A DNA stretch of 14,151 bases from an uncultured Oscillibacter sp. (GCA_951800675.1 CATOKC010000089.1:1-14151); one strand, 5' to 3'. Counted from the stretch's first letter, positions 6,505-14,099 are shown. Notes: a model not told the origin generated them from the sequence alone. Program-made: numbers and translations.

Positions 6505-8163
6505 TTACAGCCGGGTCACAACGGGGATGACCATGGGGCTGCGCTTGGTGGTTTTGAACAGGTAGCTGCTGACAGCGGATTTCACCACGCCCCGGAGCTC
6601 CCCGTCGTCCCGCCCGCGCTTGCGGGTGACGGACTCCGCCGCATCCATGGCGATGCCCTGGAGCTCCTTCATCAAATCTCCGGACTCCTTCACGTAGATG
6701 AAGCCCCGGGTGACGATTTCCGGCGGGCTCAGCAGGCCGCCGTCGTGGCTGGAGGTGGGCAGGACCACGACGACCATGCCGTCCTCGGCCAGGCGCTTGC
6801 GGTCCCGCATGACCACGGCTCCCACGTCGCCCACGCCGGAGCCGTCCACATAAACTTCCCCGGCGGGAACGGCCCCGCCTAGCTTCAAGGTCTTGGCGGT
6901 GAGCTCGATGATGGAGCCGTTTTCCGCAATGGCGATGTGGTTCCGGTCCAGGCCCATCTGCTGGGCCACCTGGCTGTGAATTTGGAGCATCCGCTGCTCG
7001 CCGTGGAGGGGGATGAAGAACCGGGGCCGGGTGAGGGCATGGATGATTTTCAGCTCCTCCTGGCAGGCGTGGCCAGAGACGTGGAGCATGTCCGCCCGGT
7101 CATAGATGACCTTCACGCCCTTGCGGAACAGCTCGTTGATGACCCGGCTCACCGTCACCTCGTTGCCAGGGATGGCGGAGGCGGAGATGATCACCTTGTC
7201 CCCGGGGCCCACCTCCACCTGCTTGTGGGTGGAAAAGGCCATGCGGTACAGGGCGCTCATCTCCTCGCCCTGGGAGCCGGTGGTGACGATGACCTGCTTA
7301 TTTTTCGGCAGGCTCTTGATTTTGTTGATGTCCACCAGGGTGTTCTTGGGCACCTTCATATAGCCCAGCTCCGTGGACACCCGCATGATGTTCTCCATGG
7401 ACCGGCCCGTGACGGCCACCTTCCGCCCATGGGCGGCGGCGGCGTCTAAGACCTGCTGGATGCGGTGGACGTTGGAGGCGAAGGTGGTGACGATGATCCG
7501 CTCCTCGCAGCCCTGGAATTGGCGCATAAAGGTCTGGCCCACCGCCCGCTCGCTCATGGTGTAGCCGGGGCGCTCCACGTTGGTGGAGTCGGCGCACAGG
7601 GCGAGAACCCCGCCCTTGCCCAGCTCGCCCAGGCGGGCCAGGTCGATGACCTCCCCGTCGATGGGGGTGGAGTCGATTTTAAAGTCGCCGGTATGGACCA
7701 CGGTGCCCATGTGGGTGTGAATCGCGAAGGCCACGGAGTCGGCGATGGAGTGGTTCACGTGGATGAACTCCACGGTGAATTTCCCCGCCCGGACGGACTT
7801 GCCCGGTTCCACGGTGATGAGCTTGGTGGACTTTGCCAAACCGTGCTCATCCAGCTTTAGCTGGATGAGGCCGGCGGTGAACCGGGTGCAGTAAATGGGC
7901 ATGTTCACCTGCTTGAGGACATAGGGAATGGCTCCCACGTGGTCCTCGTGGCCGTGGGTGATAAAAAGGCCCCGGATGCGGGCGCGGTTTTTGATGAGGT
8001 AGGTCACGTCGGGGATGATGCAGTCGATGCCGTACATATCGTCCCCGGGGAAGGCCATGCCGCAGTCCACCACGATGATTTCCCCGCCGTACTCATAGGC
8101 GGTCATGTTTTTGCCAATTTCGTTAAGACCGCCCAGAGGGATGATTTTTAGTTTTTCTGCCAT
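6505..8163 (-). CDS. rnj: ribonuclease J
   Basis: 552-aa metallo-beta-lactamase/beta-CASP ribonuclease. RNase J has 5'-to-3' exonuclease and endonuclease activity and, in Firmicutes, matures rRNA and degrades mRNA. The zinc site is complete: HGHEDH (70-75), His at 138 in HVNHSIADS, GDFKID (159-164) and the distal PLHGE (385-389). The beta-CASP part includes TTGSQGE (294-300) and HVSGHA (361-366). The length matches RNase J1/J2 (about 555), including the C-terminal domain. RBS AAGGAG (8180-8175) is 11 bases from this ATG. A nearer ATG at 8170 is out of frame and opens only a short spurious ORF. The only RNase J here, it is preceded by a long non-coding leader. Confidence 0.96.
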   Translation of the reverse strand: MAEKLKIIPLGGLNEIGKNMTAYEYGGEIIVVDCGMAFPGDDMYGIDCIIPDVTYLIKNRARIRGLFITHGHEDHVGAIPYVLKQVNMPIYCTRFTAGLIQLKLDEHGLAKSTKLITVEPGKSVRAGKFTVEFIHVNHSIADSVAFAIHTHMGTVVHTGDFKIDSTPIDGEVIDLARLGELGKGGVLALCADSTNVERPGYTMSERAVGQTFMRQFQGCEERIIVTTFASNVHRIQQVLDAAAAHGRKVAVTGRSMENIMRVSTELGYMKVPKNTLVDINKIKSLPKNKQVIVTTGSQGEEMSALYRMAFSTHKQVEVGPGDKVIISASAIPGNEVTVSRVINELFRKGVKVIYDRADMLHVSGHACQEELKIIHALTRPRFFIPLHGEQRMLQIHSQVAQQMGLDRNHIAIAENGSIIELTAKTLKLGGAVPAGEVYVDGSGVGDVGAVVMRDRKRLAEDGMVVVVLPTSSHDGGLLSPPEIVTRGFIYVKESGDLMKELQGIAMDAAESVTRKRGRDDGELRGVVKSAVSSYLFKTTKRSPMVIPVVTRL

Positions 8164-8200
8164 AGATCATAGAACTCCTTACCAATATAAAAAGATGTAT

Positions 8201-8471
8201 CGGCGGCCTTGTACCCGGAATTTGGGCATAGCAAAGAAGAGACGCCCTCTGTCCACCTGGCCCCGTTACGCCGGCGGAGGTTTGGCAGCGTCCTGTCGCA
8301 ACCGAATATGAAAGCCGCTTGGGCCCATGCTCTGGGTTGGAGCGCGGGCATTTATTTATTTGACCAGCCGGGAAGCGCGTCCCATCCTGGAAAAATACCA
8401 TCATCAGCGCCGGGAAAACCGCCCGGCGGAACCGCTTCGGGGGCTCTAGGTGGGCCGCCGAAACGTTAACT
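8201..8471 (-). ncRNA. structured leader or stand-alone ncRNA upstream of rnj
   Basis: The 515 bp between rnj and radC hold no convincing ORF, but read leftward they fold well. Closing stem: CGGCGGCC (8460-8453) with GGCCGCCG (8208-8201). A second stem pairs CACCT and GCCCC (8452-8448, 8444-8440) with GGGGC and AGGTG (8264-8260, 8258-8254). Internal hairpins: GCCGGG/CCCGGC (8427-8422 with 8414-8409) and CCAG..GGGA/TCCC..CTGG (8390-8364). After the closing stem comes TACATCTTTTT. The predicted start near 8471 follows a good -10. Hallmark sequences of RNase P, tmRNA and SRP RNA are absent. 6S-like RNA remains possible on architecture only. It could also be a 5'UTR control element of rnj. Pairings were found by eye. 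Confidence 0.42.
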
Positions 8472-8477
8472 CGGTAT

Positions 8478-8510
8478 AGTATAGCACAGGAAAACCCGTT
8501 TGTATACAAA
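8478..8510 (-). promoter_or_regulatory. leftward promoter of the rnj leader with palindrome
   Basis: On the minus strand TATACT (8483-8478), preceded by TGC as an extended -10, with a weak -35 (TATACA, 8506-8501) at 17 bp. The -35 lies inside the 12-bp perfect palindrome TTTGTATACAAA (8499-8510), which could be an operator. The start would be near 8471, about 300 nt before the rnj start codon. Confidence 0.55.
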
Positions 8511-8640
8511 AACTTTTCGAAATTCCTGTTTGCCCCATTCGAAGATTTTGCGTAGGGGACGGGACAGGGCCCGCCCCCTGCAACGCGTCTCGCCTTTTGA
8601 TAACATGCGTCAACGGATACGCCCCAAATTCGCCGGAAGA

Positions 8641-8669
8641 TTGACGGCTCCGGGAAAATATGCTATCAT
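8641..8669 (+). promoter_or_regulatory. radC promoter
   Basis: TTGACG (8641-8646), a 17-bp spacer and TATCAT (8664-8669), close to the SigA consensus. Transcription would start near 8676, about 60 bp before the chosen radC start. The upstream stretch 8511-8640 shows no other feature I can support. Confidence 0.8.
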
Positions 8670-8738
8670 AACTTCCGAATGTCACAATCGGTTTCCACCG
8701 CCTCCGGCGGAGGGACAGAGCTTGCGGGAGGTGAGGCC

Positions 8739-9413
8739 ATGGGCGTTCACGATGGGCACCGGGAGCGGGTGCGTAGGCGGTTTTTGGACAATGAGCTGAA
8801 CGGCTTTGCCGGCCATGAGGCATTGGAGCTGCTGCTGTATTACGCCATTCCCCGGGGAGACGTGAATCCCCTGGCCCATGCCCTGATGGACCGGTTTGGG
8901 AGCCTCTCCGGCGTGTTTTCCGCCCCGGTGGAACTGCTGACCCAGGTGGAGGGCGTGGGAGAGCGGACAGCCATGCTGCTGCGCCTGGTTCCCCAGATTG
9001 CGCAGAAGGCCCGGCTGGCGGAGCTGGAGCGGGAGCTGGCCCTGAACACCCGGGAGCGGGTGGGGGAGTATTTGCTGGAGCTCTTCTCCCAGGAGCGAAA
9101 CGAGGTGGTGTACCAGCTCTGTCTGGACGGAAAGGGGAAGTTGCTGGCCTGCCGCCGCCTGGGGGAGGGCAGCGCCTCGGCGGTGAATCTGGACATCCGC
9201 AAGATTGTGCAGAACGCCATCGCCTTCTGCGCCAGCTCCGTGATTCTGGCCCACAACCACCCCAGCGGCGTGGCCCTGCCCTCTCAGGAGGATCACGCGG
9301 CTACCCTTCGGGTCAAGGCGGCGCTGGAGGCGGTCGAGGTGCGGCTGGAGGACCACATTGTGGTGGCTGATTACGATTTTATATCCTTCTCCCAATCAGG
9401 GTTCCTCGACTGA
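8739..9413 (+). CDS. radC: RadC-family JAB/MPN-domain protein
   Basis: 224-aa RadC family protein. It opens with the typical MGVHDGHRERVRRRF (1-15), has a helix-hairpin-helix region (about 45-85, with QVEGVGERTA), then the JAB/MPN metal-binding core HNHPSG (172-177) with Asp185, i.e. HxHx10D. The family is annotated as DNA repair, but its role is unsettled and no enzyme activity is firmly shown. An earlier in-frame ATG exists at 8679, only about 3 bases after the predicted transcription start. ATG 8739 has GGGAGG seven bases upstream and begins where the family begins, so I chose it. Confidence 0.93.
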   Translation: MGVHDGHRERVRRRFLDNELNGFAGHEALELLLYYAIPRGDVNPLAHALMDRFGSLSGVFSAPVELLTQVEGVGERTAMLLRLVPQIAQKARLAELERELALNTRERVGEYLLELFSQERNEVVYQLCLDGKGKLLACRRLGEGSASAVNLDIRKIVQNAIAFCASSVILAHNHPSGVALPSQEDHAATLRVKAALEAVEVRLEDHIVVADYDFISFSQSGFLD

Positions 9414-9420
9414 GGAGCCC
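9399..9420 (+). other. stem-loop at the radC stop codon
   Basis: GGGTTCCTC (9399-9407) and GAGGAGCCC (9412-9420) make a 9-bp stem (one G-T pair) around GACT, overlapping the radC TGA. A T-run (9430-9434) follows only after nine bases, so it is at best a weak terminator. Between it and the uvrB promoter there is no other termination signal. Confidence 0.4.
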
Positions 9421-9444
9421 GTAGGAGAATTTTTGCAAATATAT

Positions 9445-9458
9445 CGAACAAATGTTGC
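9445..9458. promoter_or_regulatory. LexA/DinR-type SOS box at uvrB
   Basis: CGAACAAATGTTGC matches the Bacillus-type SOS consensus CGAACRNRYGTTYC at all but one position. It overlaps the -35 of the uvrB promoter, where a bound repressor would block RNA polymerase. uvrB is a classical SOS gene in Firmicutes, so DNA-damage induction is expected. Confidence 0.8.
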
Positions 9459-9497
9459 GATCTGGCCGGCTTCGTGGTATGATATGGTTCACGAAGC
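9455..9497 (+). promoter_or_regulatory. uvrB promoter with inverted repeat over the -10
   Basis: TTGCGA (9455-9460), 17-bp spacer, TATGAT (9478-9483). A perfect inverted repeat GCTTCGTG (9469-9476)/CACGAAGC (9490-9497) brackets the -10. Transcription should start near 9490, inside the right arm, so the repeat would act as DNA (a second operator) rather than as an RNA hairpin. Confidence 0.75.
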
Positions 9498-9556
9498 TGA
9501 AACAGCGCGGATGGTACAGGTTCAATCAGCGGGCCAACCGCCGACAGGAGGTCTCC

Positions 9557-11530
9557 ATGCCAAAATTCCAAGTTGTATCCGAATACCAGCCCTCCGGCGA
9601 CCAGCCGGAGGCCATCGCCGCCCTGGCGACAGGCATCGAGAGCGGGCTGAAGGAGCAGGTTCTCCTGGGCGTTACCGGCTCCGGCAAGACCTTCACCATG
9701 GCCAAGGTCATCGAGGCCGTCCAGCGGCCCACCCTGGTGCTGGCCCACAACAAGACCCTGGCGGCACAGCTCTGCGCGGAGTTCAAGGAGTTTTTCCCCA
9801 ATAACGCCGTGGAGTACTTTGTCTCCTACTACGATTACTACCAGCCGGAGGCCTATATCCCCCACACGGACACCTATATCGCCAAGGACGCCTCCACCAA
9901 CGACGAAATTGACCGCCTCCGCCTCTCCGCCACCTGCGCCCTGCTGGAACGGCGGGACGTGATTGTGGTCTCCTCCGTCTCCTGCATTTACGGCTTGGGG
10001 GAGCCCGACGACTTTGCCAAGATGGTGGTCTCCCTCCGGGCGGGGGCGGAGTGGGATCGGGACGAGCTCCTCCGGCGGCTGGTGGAGATTCGCTATGAGC
10101 GGAACGACATCGCCTTTGAGCGGAACATGTTTCGGGTCCGGGGGGACACGGTGGAGATCTACCCCGCCTATTATAAGGACAAGGCCATCCGGGTGGAGTT
10201 CTTCGGGGACGAGATCGAGCGGGTCAGCGAGTTCAACCCCATCACCGGCTCCGTGAACCGGGTGCTGAACCACATCGCCATCTACCCCGCCAGCCACTAT
10301 GTCACCACCAAGGACAAGATGGACCGGGCCATCGGGGAAATCCGCCGGGAGATGGAGGAGCAGGTCCAGGCCTTTACGGAGAACAACCAGCTGGTGGAGG
10401 CCCAGCGCGTCCGCCAGCGGACGGAATACGACATGGAGATGATGGCGGAGCTGGGGTATTGCTCCGGCATTGAGAACTACTCCCGCATCATCTCCGAGCG
10501 GCCCCAGGGCTCCGCCCCCATGACGCTGCTGGACTTCTTCCCCGACGATTTCGTGCTGTTCGTGGACGAGAGCCACGTCACGCTGCCCCAGGTCCGGGCC
10601 ATGTACAACGGGGACCACGCCCGGAAGGATTCCCTGGTGAAATACGGCTTCCGCCTCCCCTGCGCCTATGACAACCGGCCGTTGAAGTTCGAGGAGTTCG
10701 AGGGCCGCATTGGACAGGCCGTCTTTGTCTCCGCCACCCCCGGCCCCTATGAGCGGGAGCGGGCGGACCAGGTGGTGGAGCAGGTGATCCGCCCCACGGG
10801 ACTGCTGGACCCCCGGGTGGAGGTCCGGCCCGTCACCGGGCAGATCGACGATTTGATGGAAGAGATCAACGCCCGGGCGGCCAGGGACGAGCGGGTGCTG
10901 GTGACCACGCTGACGAAAAAAATGGCGGAGGACCTGACGGAGTATTTCAAAAACGTCGGCATCAAGGTCCGCTATATGCACTCCGATGTGGAGACCATCG
11001 AGCGGATGGAGATTATCCGGGATCTGCGGCTGGGGAAGTTCGACGTGCTCATCGGCATCAACCTTCTGCGGGAGGGCCTGGACCTTCCCGAGGTCAGCCT
11101 AGTCGCCGTGCTGGACGCGGACAAGGAGGGCTTCCTCCGGTCCGAGACGTCCCTGATTCAGACCATCGGCCGGGCGGCCCGGAACGCGGAGGGCCTGGTT
11201 ATCCTCTACGCGGATACCATCACCCCCTCCATGCGGGCGGCCATGGACGAGACGGAGCGCCGCCGGGGGATTCAGGACCGCTTCAACCAGGAGCACGGCA
11301 TCGTTCCCAAGACCATCATCAAGGGGGTCCGGGAGGTGCTGGAAATCTCCACCACCGCCGAGGACGAGACCACCCGGGCACGCCACCACCGCAAGCTGAA
11401 CAAGCAGGAGCGGGACGCGGAGATCAAGCGCCTGGAAAAGGAAATGAAGGAAGCCAGCAAGATGCTGGAATTCGAATACGCCGCGGTTCTGCGGGACCGG
11501 ATCATCGAATTGCGGGGTGAAACGGGATGA
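9557..11530 (+). CDS. uvrB: excinuclease ABC subunit B
   Basis: 657-aa UvrB, the damage-verifying helicase-like subunit of nucleotide excision repair, which receives lesions from UvrA and recruits UvrC. It shows Walker A GVTGSGKT (38-45), the damage-probing beta-hairpin region [12 protein letters not shown] (91-102), Walker B-type VDESH, helicase motif [11 protein letters not shown], and a C-terminal UVR domain (about 620-655) that contacts UvrC. Length is normal for the family. A longer frame opens at 9452, but [10 protein letters not shown] is the conserved start and has AGGAGG six bases upstream. It is first gene of an apparent operon with mmcQ, the EamA gene and ybaK. uvrA and uvrC are not in the window. 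Confidence 0.98.
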   Translation: MPKFQVVSEYQPSGDQPEAIAALATGIESGLKEQVLLGVTGSGKTFTMAKVIEAVQRPTLVLAHNKTLAAQLCAEFKEFFPNNAVEYFVSYYDYYQPEAYIPHTDTYIAKDASTNDEIDRLRLSATCALLERRDVIVVSSVSCIYGLGEPDDFAKMVVSLRAGAEWDRDELLRRLVEIRYERNDIAFERNMFRVRGDTVEIYPAYYKDKAIRVEFFGDEIERVSEFNPITGSVNRVLNHIAIYPASHYVTTKDKMDRAIGEIRREMEEQVQAFTENNQLVEAQRVRQRTEYDMEMMAELGYCSGIENYSRIISERPQGSAPMTLLDFFPDDFVLFVDESHVTLPQVRAMYNGDHARKDSLVKYGFRLPCAYDNRPLKFEEFEGRIGQAVFVSATPGPYERERADQVVEQVIRPTGLLDPRVEVRPVTGQIDDLMEEINARAARDERVLVTTLTKKMAEDLTEYFKNVGIKVRYMHSDVETIERMEIIRDLRLGKFDVLIGINLLREGLDLPEVSLVAVLDADKEGFLRSETSLIQTIGRAARNAEGLVILYADTITPSMRAAMDETERRRGIQDRFNQEHGIVPKTIIKGVREVLEISTTAEDETTRARHHRKLNKQERDAEIKRLEKEMKEASKMLEFEYAAVLRDRIIELRGETG

Positions 11531-11907
11531 AATACGACTGGCTGGACGAATACCTCCTCTCCCTCCCCGGGGCGGAGAAGGACTATAAGCCCGAATGGGC
11601 CTGGTTTCGGTATATGATTCGGGGCAAGCTCTTTGCCGCCGTCTGCTCCCCCCAGGGGATGAAGGACGAGGCGTACAACGGGCACGATCTGGTGAACCTG
11701 AAATGCGAGCCCGCCCGGAGTGAAATTCTCCGGGCGGCCCACCCCGAAATCCTGCCGGGGTTCTACTGCGACAAGCGGAACTGGATCGCCTGCCTTTTGG
11801 ATGGAAGCCTGCCGGATGAAACCCTCCGGGAGCTCTGCGCGGAGTCCCACGGGCTGGTTTTGAGGAAGCTGCCCAAGTATGCGCGGCGGGAGATTTTGGG
11901 AGAATAG
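11527..11907 (+). CDS. MmcQ/YjbR-family protein
   Basis: 126-aa MmcQ/YjbR (DUF419) family protein with a CyaY-like fold. Family features include the conserved Lys/Tyr-rich first half ([16 protein letters not shown]), then FAAVCSP, VNLKCEP and [11 protein letters not shown], as in the typical K-W pattern of the family. It is called a DNA-binding family, but the cellular role is not known. Its ATG overlaps the uvrB stop (ATGA), pointing to coupled translation and to SOS co-induction with uvrB. Confidence 0.88.
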   Translation: MKYDWLDEYLLSLPGAEKDYKPEWAWFRYMIRGKLFAAVCSPQGMKDEAYNGHDLVNLKCEPARSEILRAAHPEILPGFYCDKRNWIACLLDGSLPDETLRELCAESHGLVLRKLPKYARREILGE

Positions 11908-12780
11908 ATGGAGACGCAAAAAAGAGCCCCGGCCAGCGCCGCGATTCTGGCGGCGGCGGCCCTGTGGGGCATCATCGGGTTATGGAACCGGACGCTGATG
12001 GCGGCGGGCCTTTCGCCTCTTTCCATCGTCGTGGTGCGGAACCTGGGGGGAATGCTTCTCCTGGCGGCGTTCTTCGCCGTGAAGGACCGGAGCGTCTTCC
12101 GGGTGGAGCGGCGGCACCTCAAATATTTTCTCGGCACCGGCGTGGTCAGCGTGGTGTTTTTCACCGTGTGCTACTTCTCCTGCCAGAAGCTCTGCTCCCT
12201 GGCGGCGGCCTCCATTTTGCTCTACACCGCCCCCTCCTTCGTGGTGATTCTGTCCGCCGTTTTGTGGAAGGAGCCGGTGGGCGGGAAAAAGCTCCTGGCC
12301 CTACTGCTGACCCTGCTGGGCTGCGCGTGCGTCTGCGGCGTGTTTAGCAGCGGGCTGTCCGTCACGATCCCCGGCATCCTCCTGGGCCTGGGGTCCGGGT
12401 TCTTCTACGCGCTGTACAGCATTTTCGGCCGCTACGCCTTGGCCCACTACCCGCCCCTGACGGTGACGGTCTGGACCTTCCTCTTCGCGGGCCCGGCCTC
12501 CCTGGTCCTGATCCGCCCGGCGGAGCTGGCGGGAGTTTTCGGGGGGAACCCCGGCCTCTGGGGGACGGCCCTGGCTCTGGCGGTGTTCTCCACCGCCATA
12601 CCCTACCTTCTTTATACCTGGGGCCTTGCCCGGACGGAACCGGGGAAAGCCTCCATCCTGGCCAGCCTGGAGCCGGTGGCGGCCACTCTGACGGGCGTGC
12701 TGGCCTTCGGCGAGCCCCTGGGGCCGCTGACGGTTCTGGGGATTCTCTGCGTCCTGGCGGGCGTGATCATTTTGAGGTGA
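11908..12780 (+). CDS. EamA/DMT-family transporter
   Basis: 290-aa inner membrane transporter of the drug/metabolite superfamily with two EamA repeats of about 140 residues and about ten membrane helices. The first repeat starts with the usual ALWGIIGLWNR, and the second ends with TEPGKASILASLEPVAATL and then a last helix. Family members export amino acids, metabolites or drugs; substrate cannot be assigned from sequence. ATG follows the mmcQ stop directly, with GGGAGA a few bases upstream, inside the uvrB operon. Confidence 0.92.
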   Translation: METQKRAPASAAILAAAALWGIIGLWNRTLMAAGLSPLSIVVVRNLGGMLLLAAFFAVKDRSVFRVERRHLKYFLGTGVVSVVFFTVCYFSCQKLCSLAAASILLYTAPSFVVILSAVLWKEPVGGKKLLALLLTLLGCACVCGVFSSGLSVTIPGILLGLGSGFFYALYSIFGRYALAHYPPLTVTVWTFLFAGPASLVLIRPAELAGVFGGNPGLWGTALALAVFSTAIPYLLYTWGLARTEPGKASILASLEPVAATLTGVLAFGEPLGPLTVLGILCVLAGVIILR

Positions 12781-12783
12781 ACC

Positions 12784-13281
12784 ATGGCAAAGAAAAAGGA
12801 CGAGAAAACCAATGTAATGCGCATCCTGGACCAGAAAAAGGTCCCCTATACCCCCCATTTCTATGAGGAGGAAGAGGGCCCGGAGGGCACCCGGGACTAT
12901 GGCGTCCACGTGGCCCAGGCCCTGGGGCAGGACCCAAAGCGGGCCTTTAAGACCTTGGTAGCAAAGGGGGCTTCCGGGACCTACCACGTCTTTGACATCC
13001 CCACAACCGACAGCCTGGACCTGAAAAAGGCGGCGAAGGCGGCGGGGGAGAAGTCCATCGACCTTCTGCCGGTGAAGGATATCACCGCCGTGACGGGGTA
13101 CATCCGGGGCGGGTGCAGTCCGGTGGGCATGAAGAAGCAGTATCCCACCATTTTCCACCAGACGGCCCTGGAGTTTGAGACCATCTACGTCTCCGCCGGG
13201 AAGATCGGCGCCCAGGTAGAGGTGGAGCCCCGGGCACTGCTAGACCTTCTCCGGGCGGAAACGGCGGATATCATTATTTAA
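12784..13281 (+). CDS. ybaK: Cys-tRNA(Pro) deacylase, YbaK/EbsC family
   Basis: 165-aa YbaK-type trans-editing enzyme, which hydrolyses Cys wrongly attached to tRNA-Pro by prolyl-tRNA synthetase. Lys56 in RAFKTLVA fits the conserved substrate-pocket lysine, and GYIRGGCSPVGMKK (105-118) is the family signature. Length is normal. It starts three bases after the EamA stop, with GAGGTGA just before ATG. Its last 42 bp overlap, tail to tail, the 3' end of the leftward 84-aa ORF. I see no terminator for the operon. Confidence 0.93.
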   Translation: MAKKKDEKTNVMRILDQKKVPYTPHFYEEEEGPEGTRDYGVHVAQALGQDPKRAFKTLVAKGASGTYHVFDIPTTDSLDLKKAAKAAGEKSIDLLPVKDITAVTGYIRGGCSPVGMKKQYPTIFHQTALEFETIYVSAGKIGAQVEVEPRALLDLLRAETADIII

Positions 13282-13494
13282 AAAGGAAAGGCCCAGATGG
13301 AGACCGGCGGCGAAGGCGGCGGCGGACCATTGATAATAGTAGTGACTGACCTGATCGTAAATGTGGATTCGGCGGCGTTCCTCTATCGGGAGGGCGTTCA
13401 AAAGGTCGACCAGTTCCCCATGGGGAAAATTGTTCAGCTCTTTCAGAACGGACTCGCCATAGGTGTCGAAAAGTCTTTGGATGGTTGGGTCCAT
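13240..13494 (-). CDS. 84-aa uncharacterised protein, divergent from XRE regulator
   Basis: Small soluble protein of unknown function. Residues 1-50 look helical and acidic (FDTYGESVLKELNNF, then LVDLLNALPIEERRR), followed by an aromatic stretch SHYYYQWSAAAFAAGLHLGL, resembling the small DUF6809-like proteins of gut Clostridia that end in a helix with F-x-x-G-x-x-L-G (weak resemblance). Signals are strong: GAGGTG before ATG and a near-consensus promoter inside the palindrome. Its C-terminal 13 codons overlap ybaK on the opposite strand. Paired with the XRE gene, it could be a regulated effector or a toxin-like partner, but nothing in the sequence proves it. Confidence 0.72.
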   Translation of the reverse strand: MDPTIQRLFDTYGESVLKELNNFPHGELVDLLNALPIEERRRIHIYDQVSHYYYQWSAAAFAAGLHLGLSFLNNDIRRFRPEKV

Positions 13495-13510
13495 GACAGC
13501 ACCTCGTTCA

Positions 13511-13545
13511 ACATTTTATGTTATATAATATATAACATAAAATGT
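13511..13545. promoter_or_regulatory. perfect 35-bp palindromic operator
   Basis: ACATTTTATGTTATATA (13511-13527) and TATATAACATAAAATGT (13529-13545) are exact inverted copies around a single A. Each arm ends in a nearly symmetric 11-mer of form ACAT-N3-ATGT (13511-13521 and 13535-13545), whose centres are 24 bp apart. This looks like two half-operators for a dimeric or tetrameric repressor, most simply the adjacent XRE protein. Confidence 0.75.
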
Positions 13546-13555
13546 GGTTTGTCAA
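13527..13555 (-). promoter_or_regulatory. strong promoter of the 84-aa gene
   Basis: On the minus strand TTGACA (13555-13550), 17-bp spacer, TATATT (13532-13527). The spacer and -10 lie within the palindrome, so repressor binding would shut it. For the rightward XRE gene a TATAAT (13524-13529) is present but without a good -35, suggesting a weaker promoter. Confidence 0.75.
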
Positions 13556-13564
13556 GGGGGGATT

Positions 13565-13783
13565 ATGGATACTTTGCAGATTTTAGGGACAAGGCTTTGC
13601 TCTTTAAGAAAAGAAAGAAGGCTTCGCCAAGTGGATATAGCAGAGATGCTCAACGTTACACAAACGCACTATCAGCGAGTGGAAAAAGGGAAAATTAACA
13701 TTCCAACCTTGACATTATGCACCCTGGCGGATTATTTTGGAGTGAGTACCGATTATCTGCTGGGGCGGTCCGAGGAGAGATAG
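13565..13783 (+). CDS. XRE-family HTH regulator, 72 aa
   Basis: 72-aa protein that is a single Cro/C1-type helix-turn-helix domain: LGTRLCSLRKERRLRQVDIAE (helices 1-2), MLNVTQTHYQRVEKGK (recognition helix and turn), then helices ending in LADYFGVSTDYLLGR, the typical family tail. It is expected to bind DNA as a dimer, likely the palindrome just upstream. ATG at 13565 follows AAGGGGGG; an earlier ATG at 13544 lies in the palindrome and lacks an RBS. Its DNA is clearly more AT-rich than the neighbouring genes, which suggests acquisition by transfer. Confidence 0.88.
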   Translation: MDTLQILGTRLCSLRKERRLRQVDIAEMLNVTQTHYQRVEKGKINIPTLTLCTLADYFGVSTDYLLGRSEER

Positions 13784-14099
13784 GGGGAAGCCTGGGGAAA
13801 TGGCCTACCGATAAAAGGGTGGACCCGGGGGAACGGGCCGTGGGTAGCATGGAGGTTCCGGGGAAACGGGCCGCCGAGGGCGGCGGCCCCTACGAGGTGG
13901 CCTATCGATAGAAAGGCAGTCCCGGAAAAGGCGGACATCCACCCCCTACCACCAGATGAGCGGCAGCGAAAAGAGGAGGGAGTCCATTCGATAATCTCCA
14001 AAACCCCCGCTCAAACTACGCCGCGGGCAAAAGACATTCATACCCGGAGGAAGCGCTTTTTGCGCGTCCCCCGTCCCTCGTCCCCCCGCAGGGGCGATA
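13784..14099. other. non-coding tail with REP-like repeats
   Basis: No gene with start signals is seen. TGGCCTACCGATAAAAGG (13801-13818) recurs imperfectly as TGGCCTATCGATAGAAAGG (13898-13916). Between them GGGGGAACGGGCC and GGGGAAACGGGCC are a second near-repeat pair. A perfect 9-bp hairpin, GGGCCGCCG (13868-13876)/CGGCGGCCC (13881-13889), followed by CTACG, looks like a REP-type element. Small GC stems occur at 14053-14065 and 14084-14094. Confidence 0.55.

Noticed and set aside
8364..8390. T-box-like antiterminator in the rnj leader
   Set aside because: The segment GGATGGGACGCG is only loosely similar to the T-box consensus AGGGTGGNACCGCG, and rnj is not an amino-acid gene.
8123..8509. 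128-aa leftward open frame over the rnj leader
   Set aside because: Covers the promoter and the paired stems and has no RBS at its first ATG, so it is not coding.
9399..9434. Full intrinsic terminator after radC
   Set aside because: The stem is good, but the T-run begins nine bases after it; kept only as a stem-loop.
9371..10981. 536-aa leftward open frame
   Set aside because: Antisense shadow of uvrB; Val/Gly/His-rich composition typical of GC-rich reverse frames.
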